Source: Ignelater luminosus
Lineage: Eukaryota > Arthropoda > Insecta > Coleoptera > Elateridae
DNA length: 64,000 bases
Direction of reading: 5' to 3'
NCBI GenBank assembly: GCA_011009095.1
Contig: VTPC01090572.1
Location: forward strand, 570,174 to 634,173
The translations under genes and the position numbers were made by a program. Shown here piece by piece: positions 23,150-35,065 of the stretch. Under the pieces are notes generated by a model. It was not told where the DNA came from and made no database searches. It worked only from the letters and a program-made list of their open reading frames with translations. Position 1 is the first letter of the stretch. The number at the start of each line of letters is the position of its first letter.

Positions 23150-25565
23150 TTTGTTTTATCATGTATGAATAACAGAGAGAGGGAAAGATAGAGAAAATTA
23201 AATGCCTCCCACTGACCAAAACCGGACATTGATGCGGAAAGGAGGGATCGAGTGACAAACTATATTTTCTAGCTAGAAATTAAAATTTAATAAACTTGAA
23301 CAGGTATACAAAGATTGCTGGTACGATAAATCACTACTACATTCTGAAAACAGAATTTACACCAAACTAATAACACATTCCTCCTATTAACATGAATATG
23401 GATGAAACGAGGTAACAACAATCAATAACAACCCCGACAGCCAACAACACGAAACCATATTTACTAAATCTTACTTAAAGGCTACATAAATTTTGCAAAT
23501 ACAAGAACGATAATACTTGAATACTTATTGCTTCTTGCTAGGTAGTAACTAGGTAAACTTGGGATTAAAACTAAGAAATATAAAAGGGCCCTTGAAGGGA
23601 AAGAGGTTATAAATCTTGCAAACTAACAAAGATTTTGTAATTTCGTAGAAAGTAGAATAGAATTTCTACTGATATAGAAATAAATGTAGACGTAGATAAA
23701 AAGTGTAATGTAATGTATTTAGGAATTAAGTGTATTAATCACGTCACACTTATGTAGCAACACGCAAGAATGTAAAAACAAAAATAGGGATTAAGCTTTA
23801 GTGTTAATCCATTTGCATTTAATTACACTAAAAAGCTTTTAATTAAAAGATTGATATTTTTTCTATTTAAAAATAAGCTTGCAAATCTCATCTAATTTAT
23901 TTCTCGCTGATAACAAAAAAAAAGAAATAAAATGTAAATCTCAAAAGTAATAAGATGTTAGCAAACTTTATTATTATTACCTTCATGTTTAAATTGCACA
24001 TCCGGTACAAGCTTACACCCGGTTTCTGCTCTTTTACGCTGATTGTTTTGTAATGGGAAGTAGTGTGATGAAGACTAAATATGTGCTATTTAGTTTTCTA
24101 AAATACAAAAAAGGAACAGACGCATATAGGAAGCTTATTGTGCACCGAAACGCTATATTCAAGGTATGAAAGGAAGAACTTCGAATTTAATTGAAACCTA
24201 ACTCTCTTTTATTATATCTTTTGTTACGAATTAACCTTTCATGATTATTTTTGTATTCTATGCGACGTATTCTTTTATAGTTTTCTTGGTAGAAAAACGA
24301 TTCCTAAAGCTGAACTATCCATTAAAGCATCAGTACAGATTATATCAATTCTATTTTTAATTTCTGTTAATACGGCTAGATCACTGCTTCGCTTTGGCTG
24401 TTAGAACTACTCACAATGAAGACCACTCCATAAGCGAAACACACTTCTTTGTCTTCTTCTGAAGTAAGAATAAACTTTATAGTTATGACTAAATGCAAAT
24501 AACTTGATTCTTCTTCTAAACTGCTAATGTTGTATTCTTGTTATCCCTCTCTTGGTCAAAGTTACTAAAACTGGGATTAGTGACCGATCAGTAGTGTAAT
24601 CATACATAAAATCGATATGCAACCTGTAATGCTAGCCTTTATACAGTCGAAGCGGTAAACTATAATAATAATACGGTAATCTTAGGAGTTTCGATATTGA
24701 GAGGGCGCCGGCTGTATTAGAATGTCAGTGACCTCGTTTTTCATCTTCGTATGTAGGTCAGTAGGCGAGATGTAAGCCAGGGTCGAACCACGGGTTCGAA
24801 TGATACACAGATACATAAAATGGAGATTGTACTGTACTCTATTTAGAGACTTACTTTCACAATGTGAATTTAAGACAATGAATCCGTATGAGAATGTCGA
24901 CGCCACTGGATTTCGGGACAGCTGATTCCTGTAATGCTTAATAAGTATGCTCATAACTCAATAAAATAAGTTAATACAAATGTTAGCATACAGGTTACAG
25001 CAGTCCAGGTCACACTGTTGGACAACTTATATACACAAATAAATAAACATTAAAAAACAAATAAACAACTGCGCCAGATATACATATATATACGCAGTAA
25101 ATGTAACCGGATGAAACTTATTAATATCTACGGTTTAGCCATCCAGCGCAAGGCGCTAGTAAAATGAAAGCAAGGTAAACATACATACAATGAATCGTCC
25201 GCAAATATTAGAATAAAATTCATTGGTCATTTATGAAAGAAGCATAAACATTAAAATATGAAAAATATAAGTAATAGCGGTAATTGAATTGCATTTATCA
25301 CCTGCAGGTGTTTTGGAATTAACCGTCGATCCCAAATGTTATAAAAATAAATTGTCAAACAAGAACAAGTTGACAAAATTGTTAGATTAGTAAGAATCTT
25401 CGTTATCAAAATTTAACATGAATGAACGATAAAGAAAAATATCGACTTTATAAATATTGTTCATAAAAAAATACAAAGAAATAAAAGATATTAAAGGTTC
25501 GGAACAAGTTACTTGCGTTACAATTCAGCAAACAATATATTCCTATTAATTAAATAATCTTAATG
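23150..25565. other. no recognisable gene
   Basis: AT-rich. The minus-strand open frame 24682-24954 has no family likeness. If the 23128 exon is real, this would be intron. Confidence 0.35.
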
Positions 25566-25569
25566 GGCC

Positions 25570-25646
25570 TTTCACCACTGTGAAACGGTTTGTCGGGTTT
25601 TTCACTAGTATGAAACGATGGTCTGAGTCTTTTCACCAATGTGAAG
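25570..25646. promoter_or_regulatory. three phased TTTCAC-N4-GTGAAA palindromes
   Basis: Sites at 25570-25585 (TTTCACCACTGTGAAA, perfect half-sites), 25600-25615 (TTTCACTAGTATGAAA) and 25631-25646 (TTTCACCAATGTGAAG). Spacing is 30 and 31 bases, close to three helical turns. This could be a protein-binding array or a short minisatellite. Confidence 0.4.
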
Positions 25647-25649
25647 CGA

Positions 25650-26495
25650 TGATTAAGTAATCTTTATACTCGATTACTTTTATCCAAGCGATGACGTGAC
25701 GATGATATGCAGATATATTCTGCAAATAATTGCGAATGTAGGTTGACAAATTGTATAAGTCAACGATGCTTCTTCATAAAAGATTTAAAAAGGGGTAAAG
25801 TTTATTTACCATTACGGGAACTAGTCCAATACCAAGAGAACCCAGTTGTTGGCACAGAATACACTGAACTCGCGGCACTGGTTCACACAAGATTTGATTT
25901 ACAGTTACTACATAAATCTTTACAAGAATGGACGTCTTGCTCATACGTTAGGCAACAAGATATTTGAATTGACTTTCAAAATATCTATACAGAGCGAGGT
26001 AGTACGAATCTCGTAGAAAGTTCAATAAAAATATTAAGATAGTATGAGATAAATAACGGTACGGTAGTTTTGAGAGTTCGTTGTGAAATTATTTGGCAAT
26101 TTCCGCCTGCTGCCGATGATTTTAGAGATACGGTACGAATAAGACGCATCCGGAATTTCCCGGGGAGAAGTCTATCAATTGTCTAACGAAGACAGAATTC
26201 ATTCGCGATATTTTCACTCAGGTATAGCTTCACTTTAGCAGAAAATTAGTCCAACACTTGATTGTTTTTATATTCCAAACTTTCGTAAGAGAAAACATGA
26301 AAGATGCGTGCTTCTGCTTTGAGAGCGGTAGATGAACTTTGTTGAGTGCTGAAGCCAATAAGGTAACTTCCAACCCCCCAAGAGTACTGAGCTAACAGAT
26401 AATTGGTTGATTGTAGAGGACATGGAACGGGAGGATGTTTCTCTAGAGGAATGTGTTGCGGGTAGTTAAGAGGCAAACATACTAAAAGTCCCCGT
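25650..26495. other. no recognisable gene
   Basis: Open frames at 25707-25967 (plus, 86 codons) and 26246-26476 (minus, 76 codons) show no motif I know and are not supported as genes. Confidence 0.35.
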
Positions 26496-27108
26496 TCTTA
26501 GCCCTGCCGCTTCAGGGGTGAAAGGAGGTGGAAAGGTCTTTTTTGCCGGTTCTTCGCTTATAACTCGGAAACGGTGCGGTGTACGGTATAAAGTGCTGCT
26601 TACAAAATACAAGATAATAAATTTCTTACAAGACTGTCTATATTCATTTTCTTCCTATGTATTGTAGTTTCCGAGATATTCGCCAGCAAAAATCGATCTT
26701 TCAAAAAACTTTCTTTGCCTCACATTTTTCGTCAAACTTGTCCTTTTAACTTCTCAGCCTTATGTTTTCAGAAAAGTCGTCTGACAGGAAGTTGTAGAGC
26801 ATTAAATTTCTTTCAAGAATATGTATATTTACTAATTTAGTTTCGATAGGTCAGAAGTTACAGCAATTTGAAGTTTTCGGATAAATTTCGTGATTTCTCA
26901 AGAAAACTATACTTTCGTTATTATCGTTACTTATGTATTAAAAAACTAGAATTTAAGAAAAATCTTACCTATCCTTGGCAAATTGTAGTTGTACCAATTT
27001 CAATAATTAATTAATTTTTAATTGCGAAATTCGAAAACCCGACAAGAAGTTTAAGGTTTTAAGAAAAGAAAAGGAAATCATCCTTTCTTTCCTGAAACCA
27101 TTCACATC
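26496..27108. repeat. probable 5' flank of a repeated element
   Basis: Phrases such as CTTATAACTCGGAAACGGTG and GTAGTTTCCGAGATATTCG are typical of interspersed insect repeats (from general familiarity). The segment leads directly into the FEN1-like gene relic and may be its element's 5' region. Confidence 0.35.
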
Positions 27109-28627
27109 ATGTCGATAGCCACAGGGGTGGTGGGAGATGATACAGTCAACTGCTATGACACTGTAGCACTTGGCAAACAAGCAATGAATAAAGTGATAAC
27201 TTTGCCATTTTTAGATGTCAAGCTGTCACGCAAAGACATATTTCCTCTATTAGTTCATCCATCAAGGTGCATGATGAAAACGTTGCAGTAGACCCTTTTC
27301 TACTCTTCCAAAAGATTTCCGTTAGCAAAACTAGGGATGAAGACTTGAAGGATGTTTTGCAATATGAATTGGCCCCATTTCCCTTAGCCTTATTCAATGA
27401 AGGTGGTACGTATGAGAAAAAATAAAAAAATCTGTCCTCTTCCAGCTGTTTGAAACCAACGAGAGCGTACAGCTACCAAGCTTTGATTTGGTTATCGATA
27501 GGGGATTTCTCATACATAAGGTCATCTGGCAAAGGGGATCCTCAGTTTCTGCAGTTTGTGACGGATACTTGAAATTTGTCAAAACCCACTATCCAGGGAG
27601 AAGATGCACAGGGAAGACGCTACCGAATGAAAAAGTCGGTAGATATTCATTTCAATCTGAAAATCGAGATTACAGTGAATCAAGAATTATTCATTTTCAA
27701 TCAGCAAAATAAACAGACTAATCAGCCTACTGAGGTCTAAACTCTAGGAAAACGGCATCGCAACGCAACAAGCATTAGGCTATGCTGACGTGTTGATTGT
27801 AAGCACTGCTGTTGAACAGTCAATGACAGAAACATCCAATGTGGCTGTCATTGGGGAAGATGTCGACCTGGCAGGGATGCTTACTGGAAATAGTCCACCT
27901 GGCCGTAAGAAGAGTTTAAACCCATGTTTACTCCACCCACCAAATGCAAAAGTTGCGACTGAAACAAATTTTGTTCCTGCATGCTTTTACTGGGTGCGAT
28001 TCAACATCTGCAACATTCCGGAAGAGTAAACTTGGTTTTATAAAACTTTACCAAAAACATCCTGACGTTCGCAGTGCAGCCGAAGTGTTTCACAAACCCT
28101 CCTCCTCGGATGCTGACGTTGAGGAAGCTAGACGATTATGCATACTAAAATAGTACGGCGCCCCAGCAAAGAAGAGCTCCCTCAACACTTACCAATACCA
28201 TTCATTTTTGAAATCCGCAGCAAATACCAAACCAGATCTCTCATCGCTTCCACCAAGCGAGGGGGCAACGAAAGAGCATTCATTTCGTACATTTCACCAG
28301 GTGCAGCTACCCTCAGAGTTGTGGGGCTGGCTATCTAGCTCCGCTGCTGACCAAAGACCCAGTAGTACCAAAAGAAATTTTCGACTTGATTTTTGCAAAT
28401 GCACTAAAGATTGCAGTAGTCCCAGATGTAGCTGCAAAAAGGTTTCTATGAATTGTTCCCCTTTATGCCACAACTGCCAGGGCAACTGTTTAAACCGAGT
28501 GCCCGTTTTAATGAACGAGGATGACGAAGATGAATCCCTCACAACATTCTCTGCTGACACTAAGTCCGATAATCAGGAAACTGATGAAGACGACGACGCA
28601 CAGTGGTCGAAAAGACCGAAAACCTGA
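27109..28627 (+). pseudogene. relic of a repeated gene: FEN1/PIN-like motifs plus C-terminal Cys cluster
   Basis: Six or more readable blocks lie in consistent order but in shifting frames. ATGVVGDDTVNCYDTVALGK is at 27109-27190, then DPFLLFQKISV and LQYELAPFPLALFNEGG (to 27408). FDLVIDRGFLIHKVIWQRG follows (27485-27540), then QALGYADVLIVSTAVEQS and NVAVIGEDVDLAGMLTG (27755-27890), then LHAFTGCDSTSATFRKSKLG (27965-28050). The last block is LWGWLSS followed by a cluster CxCxxxCxxxxCxCxxxxxxCxxxCxxC (28395-28480) and an acidic tail to 28627. The acidic series VIDxG, ADxLIV, GEDVDL and TGCD is in the order seen in FEN1/XPG-type nucleases (inference). I recognise this as a multi-copy invertebrate gene family without established function. 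Stops and frame shifts make this copy dead. Confidence 0.7.
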
Positions 28628-28664
28628 CCAAAATATGAAGTTGTTGTCCGAATAATACGAAAAT

Positions 28665-28885
28665 CAGTAATAGGGATTTTCTGAGGTCGCTGATTAAGAA
28701 TCTGGACATAAGAGTGATAAAAATAAAATGGCGGGTCGAATATGGTGGACTAAAAGTATAAAACATTGTCATAGTTGTATGAAATGTCGGATATAGCGGT
28801 TTTTGAGGTCGCTGATTAAGAATCTGAACTTAAGATTTTGAAAAACAAAATGGCGGATCTAAATTGGCAGAATGAAAATATTACA
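28665..28885. repeat. 122-bp tandem repeat, about two units
   Basis: GAGGTCGCTGATTAAGAATC occurs at 28683 and again at 28805. Both are followed by an ATGGCGG segment (AAAATGGCGGGTCGAATATGG, then AAAATGGCGGATCTAAATTGG in the second unit). The array starts about 40 bases after the end of the FEN1-like relic, so it may be its 3' untranslated or sub-terminal sequence. Confidence 0.6.
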
Positions 28886-28918
28886 AAGATAAATTATAAT
28901 AATGTTTATCGAAATTTA

Positions 28919-29130
28919 TTAATATTCTTCATCTGAAGAATTTGTAGATTTGTCATCACTTCTCTGAATCTCAGAACAGGACGCTTTTAACAATTCAACA
29001 TCTTCAGATTCCAACCCTTTCAATTGTTTTGCTGGCAATTTCCGCAGACTGGATATTAGCAGATCTGATGATACCAAAAACCTGTGAAATACGTCTTGCA
29101 TATTCGTCAAGCGAAAATTGTGTGTATTTG
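28919..29130 (-). pseudogene. Transib transposase, C-terminal fragment
   Basis: The minus strand reads NMQDVFHRFLVSSDLLISSL followed by RKLPAKQLKGL, an acidic tail (SDDKSTNSSDEEY) and a stop. This is the C-terminal end of Transib transposases and aligns by motif with DLMHMLLVSSDPVISTCRGV in the copy at 61.5 kb. The rest is missing. It ends near the TA at 29148 where a foldback element begins, and no Transib blocks resume beyond that element. Confidence 0.65.
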
Positions 29131-29149
29131 CACGAATTTGTATACTATA

Positions 29150-30158
29150 CAGTTTGTCCAAGATAAGGATGCACAGTATGGGGATCTTGGAAACGGCAAG
29201 AGATACAGCATCGGTTAAATGGGATGAAGGTTGGCTATTCATAGGACCGTTTTGTAGGCGTTTGCAAAATCTAGATATCTTGAATAGTTTCAGAGATATT
29301 TAAAAAAAAGTAGAGTTTTTGATTTTTGTTATTATTTTTTCTTTCCTTTATTTGAAGAGATATCGGAAAACTAAAACTACTTTTATATTGCCACTTTTTG
29401 TGCTCTATTAAAACACGCTAACAAAATTCCTGCACAATGTTTCGGTTTAGAGTAACCATCATTAACCTCATTTTTTTAAATAGGCGGAAAAACAGAGGAA
29501 AATTGTTTTGAATAGCTCTTGTTGTCACGATTCTAATGATGTAAACCGGATAGGGTTATTTTGGTTTTGATTTTTTTGTGTTGAACGCTGCTGTGACCAA
29601 TTGTAATAATTGCTGTTCATCTTCAAAATTTTGGTTGAGCACATGATTCTTGACATAACCCCAGAGGAAAGAAATCTAACGGTGTTAGATCAATTGACCG
29701 TGCAGGCCAGGGTACTGCAGAATGCAATAATTTATAGCATAAGAAATCAAAATAATCCTACCATGTTTACAGCATTAGAATCGTGACAAGAGCTATTTAA
29801 AACAATTTTCAATTATTTTTCTAGCTATTTAAAAAATAAGGTTGGTGATGGTTACTCGAAACTGAAACGTTGTGCAGTTATTTTGTTAGCGTATTTTAAT
29901 AGAGAACAAAAAGTGGCAATGAAAAAGTGGTTTTAGTTTTCCGATATCTCTTCTAATAATTAAAAGAAAAAAATAAAAATGAAAATCGAGAAATCTACTT
30001 TTTTTTAAATATCTCAGAAACTATCCAAGATATCTAGATTTTGCAAACGCAAACAGAAATGTCCTGTAAATAGCCAACTTTCATCCCATTTAACCGATGC
30101 TGTATCTCTTACCGTTTCTAAGATCTCCATGCTGTGCATCCTTATCTTGGACACACTA
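29150..30158. mobile_element. foldback Tc1/mariner-like element, 1.0 kb
   Basis: Inverted arms of about 400 bp. The left starts CAGTTTGTCCAAGATAAGG and the right ends CTTATCTTGGACACACTA, flanked by TA on both sides (29148-29149 and 30159-30160). The arms match the 248-747 element. The centre (29550-29760) is not part of the arms and holds a transposase fragment. This links the foldback family to a Tc1/mariner transposase. Confidence 0.75.
29578..29712 (-). pseudogene. Tc1/mariner-family transposase fragment inside the foldback
   Basis: The minus strand reads WPARSIDLTPLDFFPLG from 29709, then with a frame change LWGYVKNHVLNQNFEDEQQL and LVTAAFNT. This is the third catalytic region (SPDLTPLDFFLWG type) and the following C-terminal part of the mariner-like group also seen at 49435-49769. 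Confidence 0.65.
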
Positions 30159-30160
30159 TA

Positions 30161-31139
30161 TTACAATGATTGCTATAGCATTATTGGAACTTTTTTAGAT
30201 AAAATTAAAATACAAAAAATATGGAGGTAAGGGCAGCTGATTTTGTGTCTGCTTTATTAAAAAGTGGTTAATAAATACGGGAAAACTTGTTTGACAGTGG
30301 GATCTCGTGGGACTTTTGACTTTTGTATATTTTAACTTACACGATTAAAATTGAAAATGCTAACAAATGATATTCTAAATGTCTCAATAAATAAATAACA
30401 ATCAAATTTCATTGTAAACAATTTAGATTGTTTAAATTTATTTAGTTTTATTTGGAGATTCCATTTGACAAAATTAAGATAACTTCAAACATAAAAAACT
30501 TGAAAGCAATGGAGTCTGTAATTGTGGTGTAGCTTAGAGCGAACCTAGACTGACCTGTGCGACGACTATCGGATACAAAAGAGTGTCGAGAGCCACGTGT
30601 GTACATTGGGCTGTTATAAATGGTCGTTTCATCGCATCACAGATACCAATCTACATGTCTCGAGTCTGAAAGCCCCAAATCGAATGTTCATTTTAAGGAC
30701 TTTTGGCCACCTTTTCAGCATTTGGAACCACCGTGCCCTGCAAGGATCACAGAAATGTAGAAGAAAAGAAATACAGAGAAAGAAGTTCAGAAATTTTCCT
30801 AAGAGTTTGTCGTTTCAGAAGCGATATATTTGTGTAGCATAAGATCAAGAACTTTTGTAACCAGAGGGACGATTAATTAGGCGGCATATTTCAAGAGTGT
30901 CTTGGGAAATGTTTGTTGCCTTTTTAGGACAACACAATTTAAGAACATATTTCTGACCTGACTTAGCATGTGCCCATTTTGACAAAAGGGCTGTCATATC
31001 ATTTGAAACCAATGTGGTATGTTTGATACTATAAATTGCTGTTTACCCCCCCCCCCCCCCAAGTGCCCAAAACTTCATTCAATAGATATTTAGTGGGCGA
31101 TAATAAAAAGAAACTTAAAAAGCACTTTTATGCCAATAA
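30161..31139. other. no recognisable gene; C15 run
   Basis: Contains a run of fifteen C at 31046-31060. The 81-codon open frame at 30597-30842 has no convincing domain. Confidence 0.4.
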
Positions 31140-32065
31140 AAAGCAGATGAAGAATTTCGAAGGAAATTAAAGATTCCAAACAGAAAGATGATAAGTTTTC
31201 AACTTGATGTGAAGAGGTGGCAGCAGAATCTTTTCTGAATTAACGAGAGGCTCACAAATGACATTCTTAATTGCAGGAGTAAGGTTACTTCTTTCTGGCC
31301 ATTGCTTCTTAATATAATGATCTTTTCTGTCCTTACTGTCCCACTCACACAGAAAACAGCAAAAGTTCGTATACCCTAACTGTAAATCCAGTCCTAGAGC
31401 TGCAACTTTTAAATCCGCAGAATTTGCCATCGAAATCTTTGGTACTCTGTTTTATTCAGTAGTAGCTTCATACTTTCATAAGACTTCTTCACGTGGGCAG
31501 CATGAGCAATGGGAATAGAAGAATTTTCACTTCCATATGAAAAAGAACCGCTTTATGGCTCGTTTTCGTGGAGTCTATAAAGAGTCTCCACTATTCTGGA
31601 TTGTGATGCTGGCCCATTGCCTTTAGTAAAGTTTTGAAATTATTACAGAATATCAGGTCATCTTGTTTTGAAAATAAATGGTGCAGTTCTTGCTGCGTAC
31701 TACGGATATGGATATTCTTGCTTCTTTGTCTAATAAATTCCATCCTTTGAGCCTTGAAGCTAAGAGTTCTGCTTGATTTTTAACAAATTCAGATCACGGA
31801 CAAAATCGTTTAAATCGGACTGGCTTATTTTACGAGGCTTCTCGAACATGTCAACAAAGTTAGGGCTCGTTTTCCTATTTTCTTGGCCCTCGACATCATC
31901 TAGTGGGTCTTTCTCGGGATCCAGAGTCCATGAATCTGGTGGGAATGGCATAGAAAAGTCCATAGTGTTGTGCAGCACAGGTCTTATACCTGAAGGGCTG
32001 TTTGGATGTTTTACTTTACTTCTTAACTTATTCGATATTCCAGCGATTTTAGTTGTACAAAAGTA
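31140..32065 (-). pseudogene. relic of a second uncharacterised repeated gene family
   Basis: Minus-strand blocks in order from the right: LNDFVRDLNLLKIKQ (near 31800), then SIPIAHAAHVKKSYESMKLL (near 31500-31450), then LGLDLQLGYTNFCCFLCEWD with DRKDHYIKKQWPERSNLTP and LLPPLHIKLK (31410-31190). I recognise the LQLGYTKYCCFLCxWD and YLPPLHIKLG motifs as marks of a high-copy gene family in invertebrate genomes without established function. Stops and frame changes separate the blocks, so the copy is dead. Whether it belongs to the same element as 27109-28627 is unknown; it is on the opposite strand. Confidence 0.6.
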
Positions 32066-32069
32066 GTCG

Positions 32070-34735
32070 TCTGAAGAATGGTCCTGTGGCTCTCTTCATA
32101 TTATTGGAACTGTAAACGGCATGTGTTAAGGATTAAGAATCTAGAGCTTATTATCAGCAATGATTTCCATTCTAACTTAGGTGAACAAACAGAAAAATTG
32201 CTGACATGAATCTTAAATTATTTGTAGAAGATTACAGAATAAAAACAGAAAACTATTGAACCATGTCCAGTTTTGTTATGGTGTGGTAGAATAACTGATT
32301 CGTTTTATATCAGAAACACGACGAAACTATTTTTGTAAACTCGCCGACCTTAAAAAGAGTGTAGTATTTAACTCGAGAAACTAGACAATAAAACCGAGTT
32401 TCTCATCAAAATTCCGAAAAATCTTTGAAATTCAGAGAATGTGTATTATAGGGAAAAATAATGGAATCGTGTTCATCTTTATAGTAATTTCCGCGAATTA
32501 AGGCTCAATGTCCGCTTTGCTGTAATTATGTCTCTCATCTTAGATCATCTTAATAAATGCCCCACTAAACTAAAGAGTGAGTTTGTAATTTGTTAACATT
32601 GATGATAATTTTTCGCGATTTCATGCATTAACAGTCTTGAATGTATAATAGTATTAAACAATCAGACCCTGCCCATAACAATTTATTATAGTGGAATTAA
32701 CTTTATTTAGGATGATAATTTGTTTTCTTGCGAAAACAGTATCATCAAGGAAAAAACACACACACATTATATCTATAACACATCTCTTATCGACATTTGA
32801 TGATACGGTCACATTTCAGCCTCCCCGAAAGTGTGGCAGCAATATCGTTTCGGTTGATCGCGAGAAGCGTTACACATTTTCAGAGACCGAAACAAATGCT
32901 GCCATAAAATTGATACCGTAAAATTGTGCAAAAATAATGGTGGGTATTAAGGGTTAGCGTTTTGTTGATAAATCAAACAAATAAATGACACGATCGTTTC
33001 CGTCGGTGCCAGCAATACCGGTATAAATAACATCGACACCGTTTCCGGTTTACAAATATGAATTATTGTTAGTGTCGTCGTCTGTTTTGTTTTGCTTTTT
33101 GTGCGTGCATCAATATAGTGTGCAACAGTAGGTCAAAGAACTAAAAGCTTTTCACAGTATCAGTGGTGCAGTAGTTGGCAAAAAGGAATAAAAATATTAC
33201 CGCGGGCGCCAAAAAAGTGTTCAAATCCCGATGAATAATGATTATACCAGGAACCTGCAATCGTAAGTTACAATTCAGAAACCGCTAGTTATATTTCTCT
33301 CGTATATAGAGCAAAGATAAAGGATAAATATTATTGCCGGACACTTGGATGGAAGAGTGGACACTAAACTATAACTGATATGCCGCACTGCGACATCCAC
33401 TTTAACTCAAAGCCAGAAGAGAAATGTGAAAAATCCTTTGTTATTATACGCTCGTAGCGAATCCATTTAAATTTTAAATAAATATTTTAAATAAATTCGT
33501 ATATTTGCACTTGTATAATGAAGTGCTAATTTTCTGAAGCGGCTTTCGAATCCCTCTCTCTCTTTCCCGATTTTTTCCTCCTTCCTTCCAATTTCTTCGC
33601 GCTCAACGAAAATATGTTGTATGCCTCTTATACAAAGATTCGTAACATAAAAGTCGACACGCTTAGCGCCTAAAGTCAGCGAAGAGTAAAATAATTTGAA
33701 TAATTGCTTGAACTTGCATAAATTTATGTCTAAATCCATGAAGTTCTCTCGAATCGTTCCCTTTTATAAAAGATTTCTATAAGATCTTTACAGTACATGC
33801 AATTTCTTATTTTTATAATCTCGCGAGAAGAAATGAAAACGCTTCATTGTTAAAAAAGCTAGAGAAAAATCATTTTAAACTTTTACCGCAATACACTCGG
33901 CATTTCCTCGCGGTCGTTCCGTTTTCGCCACCGTAATCACTTCGCTTCTATGCAAATTGCACCTTTTTTGTGTTTGCCGTAATATTATGTGGAACTTTTC
34001 GCATACAAGTTTTATAATAATGTTCCCTCTCTTTAATATCGTGGGAATAATTTTAAAACATCTCGTTTCGGCTTTTTTTAAACTTTTTTTAGTCTTTAGT
34101 GGTTCTGATGAAGTTGTCAAGAAACCTAGTTTTCAAATGGGAAAATCGAGTCGAAGGAAATAATTCCAGTGGAAGAAATTCAAGTTGTATTCATTAAAAA
34201 ATTAAAATAGCAAAGAGCGTGCATAAATGCTTTCTATCTAGTTGTTAAAGTTAAGTTTTCTGAAAACACTCAATCATTTTAATTGCAGTGGACTGCAAAA
34301 TAATTTCTAGAACAATTTTATCCTGGGAAATCTAGTCCTTAGGGTAGGCCGCCCAATTGTCAGGCTTTACTTTTCGCAATAATGTCACCTTGGGCGATAA
34401 TAATATAATTTCTTGTTATTAGAAAGCTGCCACAGGGTTAGATACGATCATAATACAGTAGGAAATATACAGGATGTCCTTAAACTGCATTAAAAGCTTC
34501 AGGCTTCCTTAATCAGTTGTGATGACCCTCTAACGCTGCTAGCTTCTTCACACGAGCCAAAAAAAAGAGACATTAGCTGGGCAACGCTGCTTAGTTCCTA
34601 AAAGCGGCGTAATACGGCCAATATCTTAAATTTTTTTTTCTTTTATGTAATTTACTGCTTATTTAAAATCGACTTTCTTATTTGTAGTATTAAGTAAATT
34701 TCTTGTGTGTTAGTAGCGTGAGTGGAGAAATCATC
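32070..34735. other. no recognisable gene
   Basis: Mixed AT-rich sequence with several short open frames (32691-32921, 33467-33739, 33875-34120), none with a known motif. It has few repeat signatures compared with the rest of the window, so it may be older unique DNA. Confidence 0.4.
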
Positions 34736-34769
34736 CTTGACGATGCTCCTAATCCTTTTGGAGGGATGG

Positions 34770-35005
34770 CCTGGGTTCAATTATTTTCTGCTGGTTGCTG
34801 AAGACCGATCGACCATTGTCTCTTTGGCCTCCTTGGTACATTTGGTGGAGTGTTAAGTTCTGCTACTAATCTATTGGTATGTCCGATTAGTCCTTGCCGG
34901 TAAAGTGTCGACAATCTGTGAATTTCATCGCAGACAAATAGAACACCGAGGTCATTGTGGATGGTGAAGTTGGAGACATACCAGGGCGCATTTGTTATAG
35001 TTCTC
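34770..35005 (-). pseudogene. Jockey-type LINE, C-terminal fragment
   Basis: The minus strand from about 34995 reads NAPWYVSNFTIHNDLGVLF then VCDEIHRLSTLYRQGLIGHT and PRRPKRQW, ending in a stop near 34790. APWYVSN-x-x-IH-x-DL is the typical C-terminal end of Jockey-clade non-LTR retrotransposon polyproteins. Only this last part is present. Confidence 0.7.
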
Positions 35006-35065
35006 TAGATTCAAGTAAATATATTTTAGTTCATTACTGTGATTTGTGAGACTGAGATAGAAACC

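Noticed and set aside
25707..25967. 86-codon plus-strand open frame as a gene
   Set aside because: No family motif, no promoter context and AT-rich random-looking codon use.
30597..30842. Possible zinc-finger (THAP-like) start with Cys and His residues
   Set aside because: Spacing of Cys and His does not fit THAP, and the rest of the frame shows no support.
31046..31060. C15 run, and G runs at 4134 and 62396, as quadruplex or functional sites
   Set aside because: Single homopolymer runs without further G blocks nearby. Most simply slippage products.
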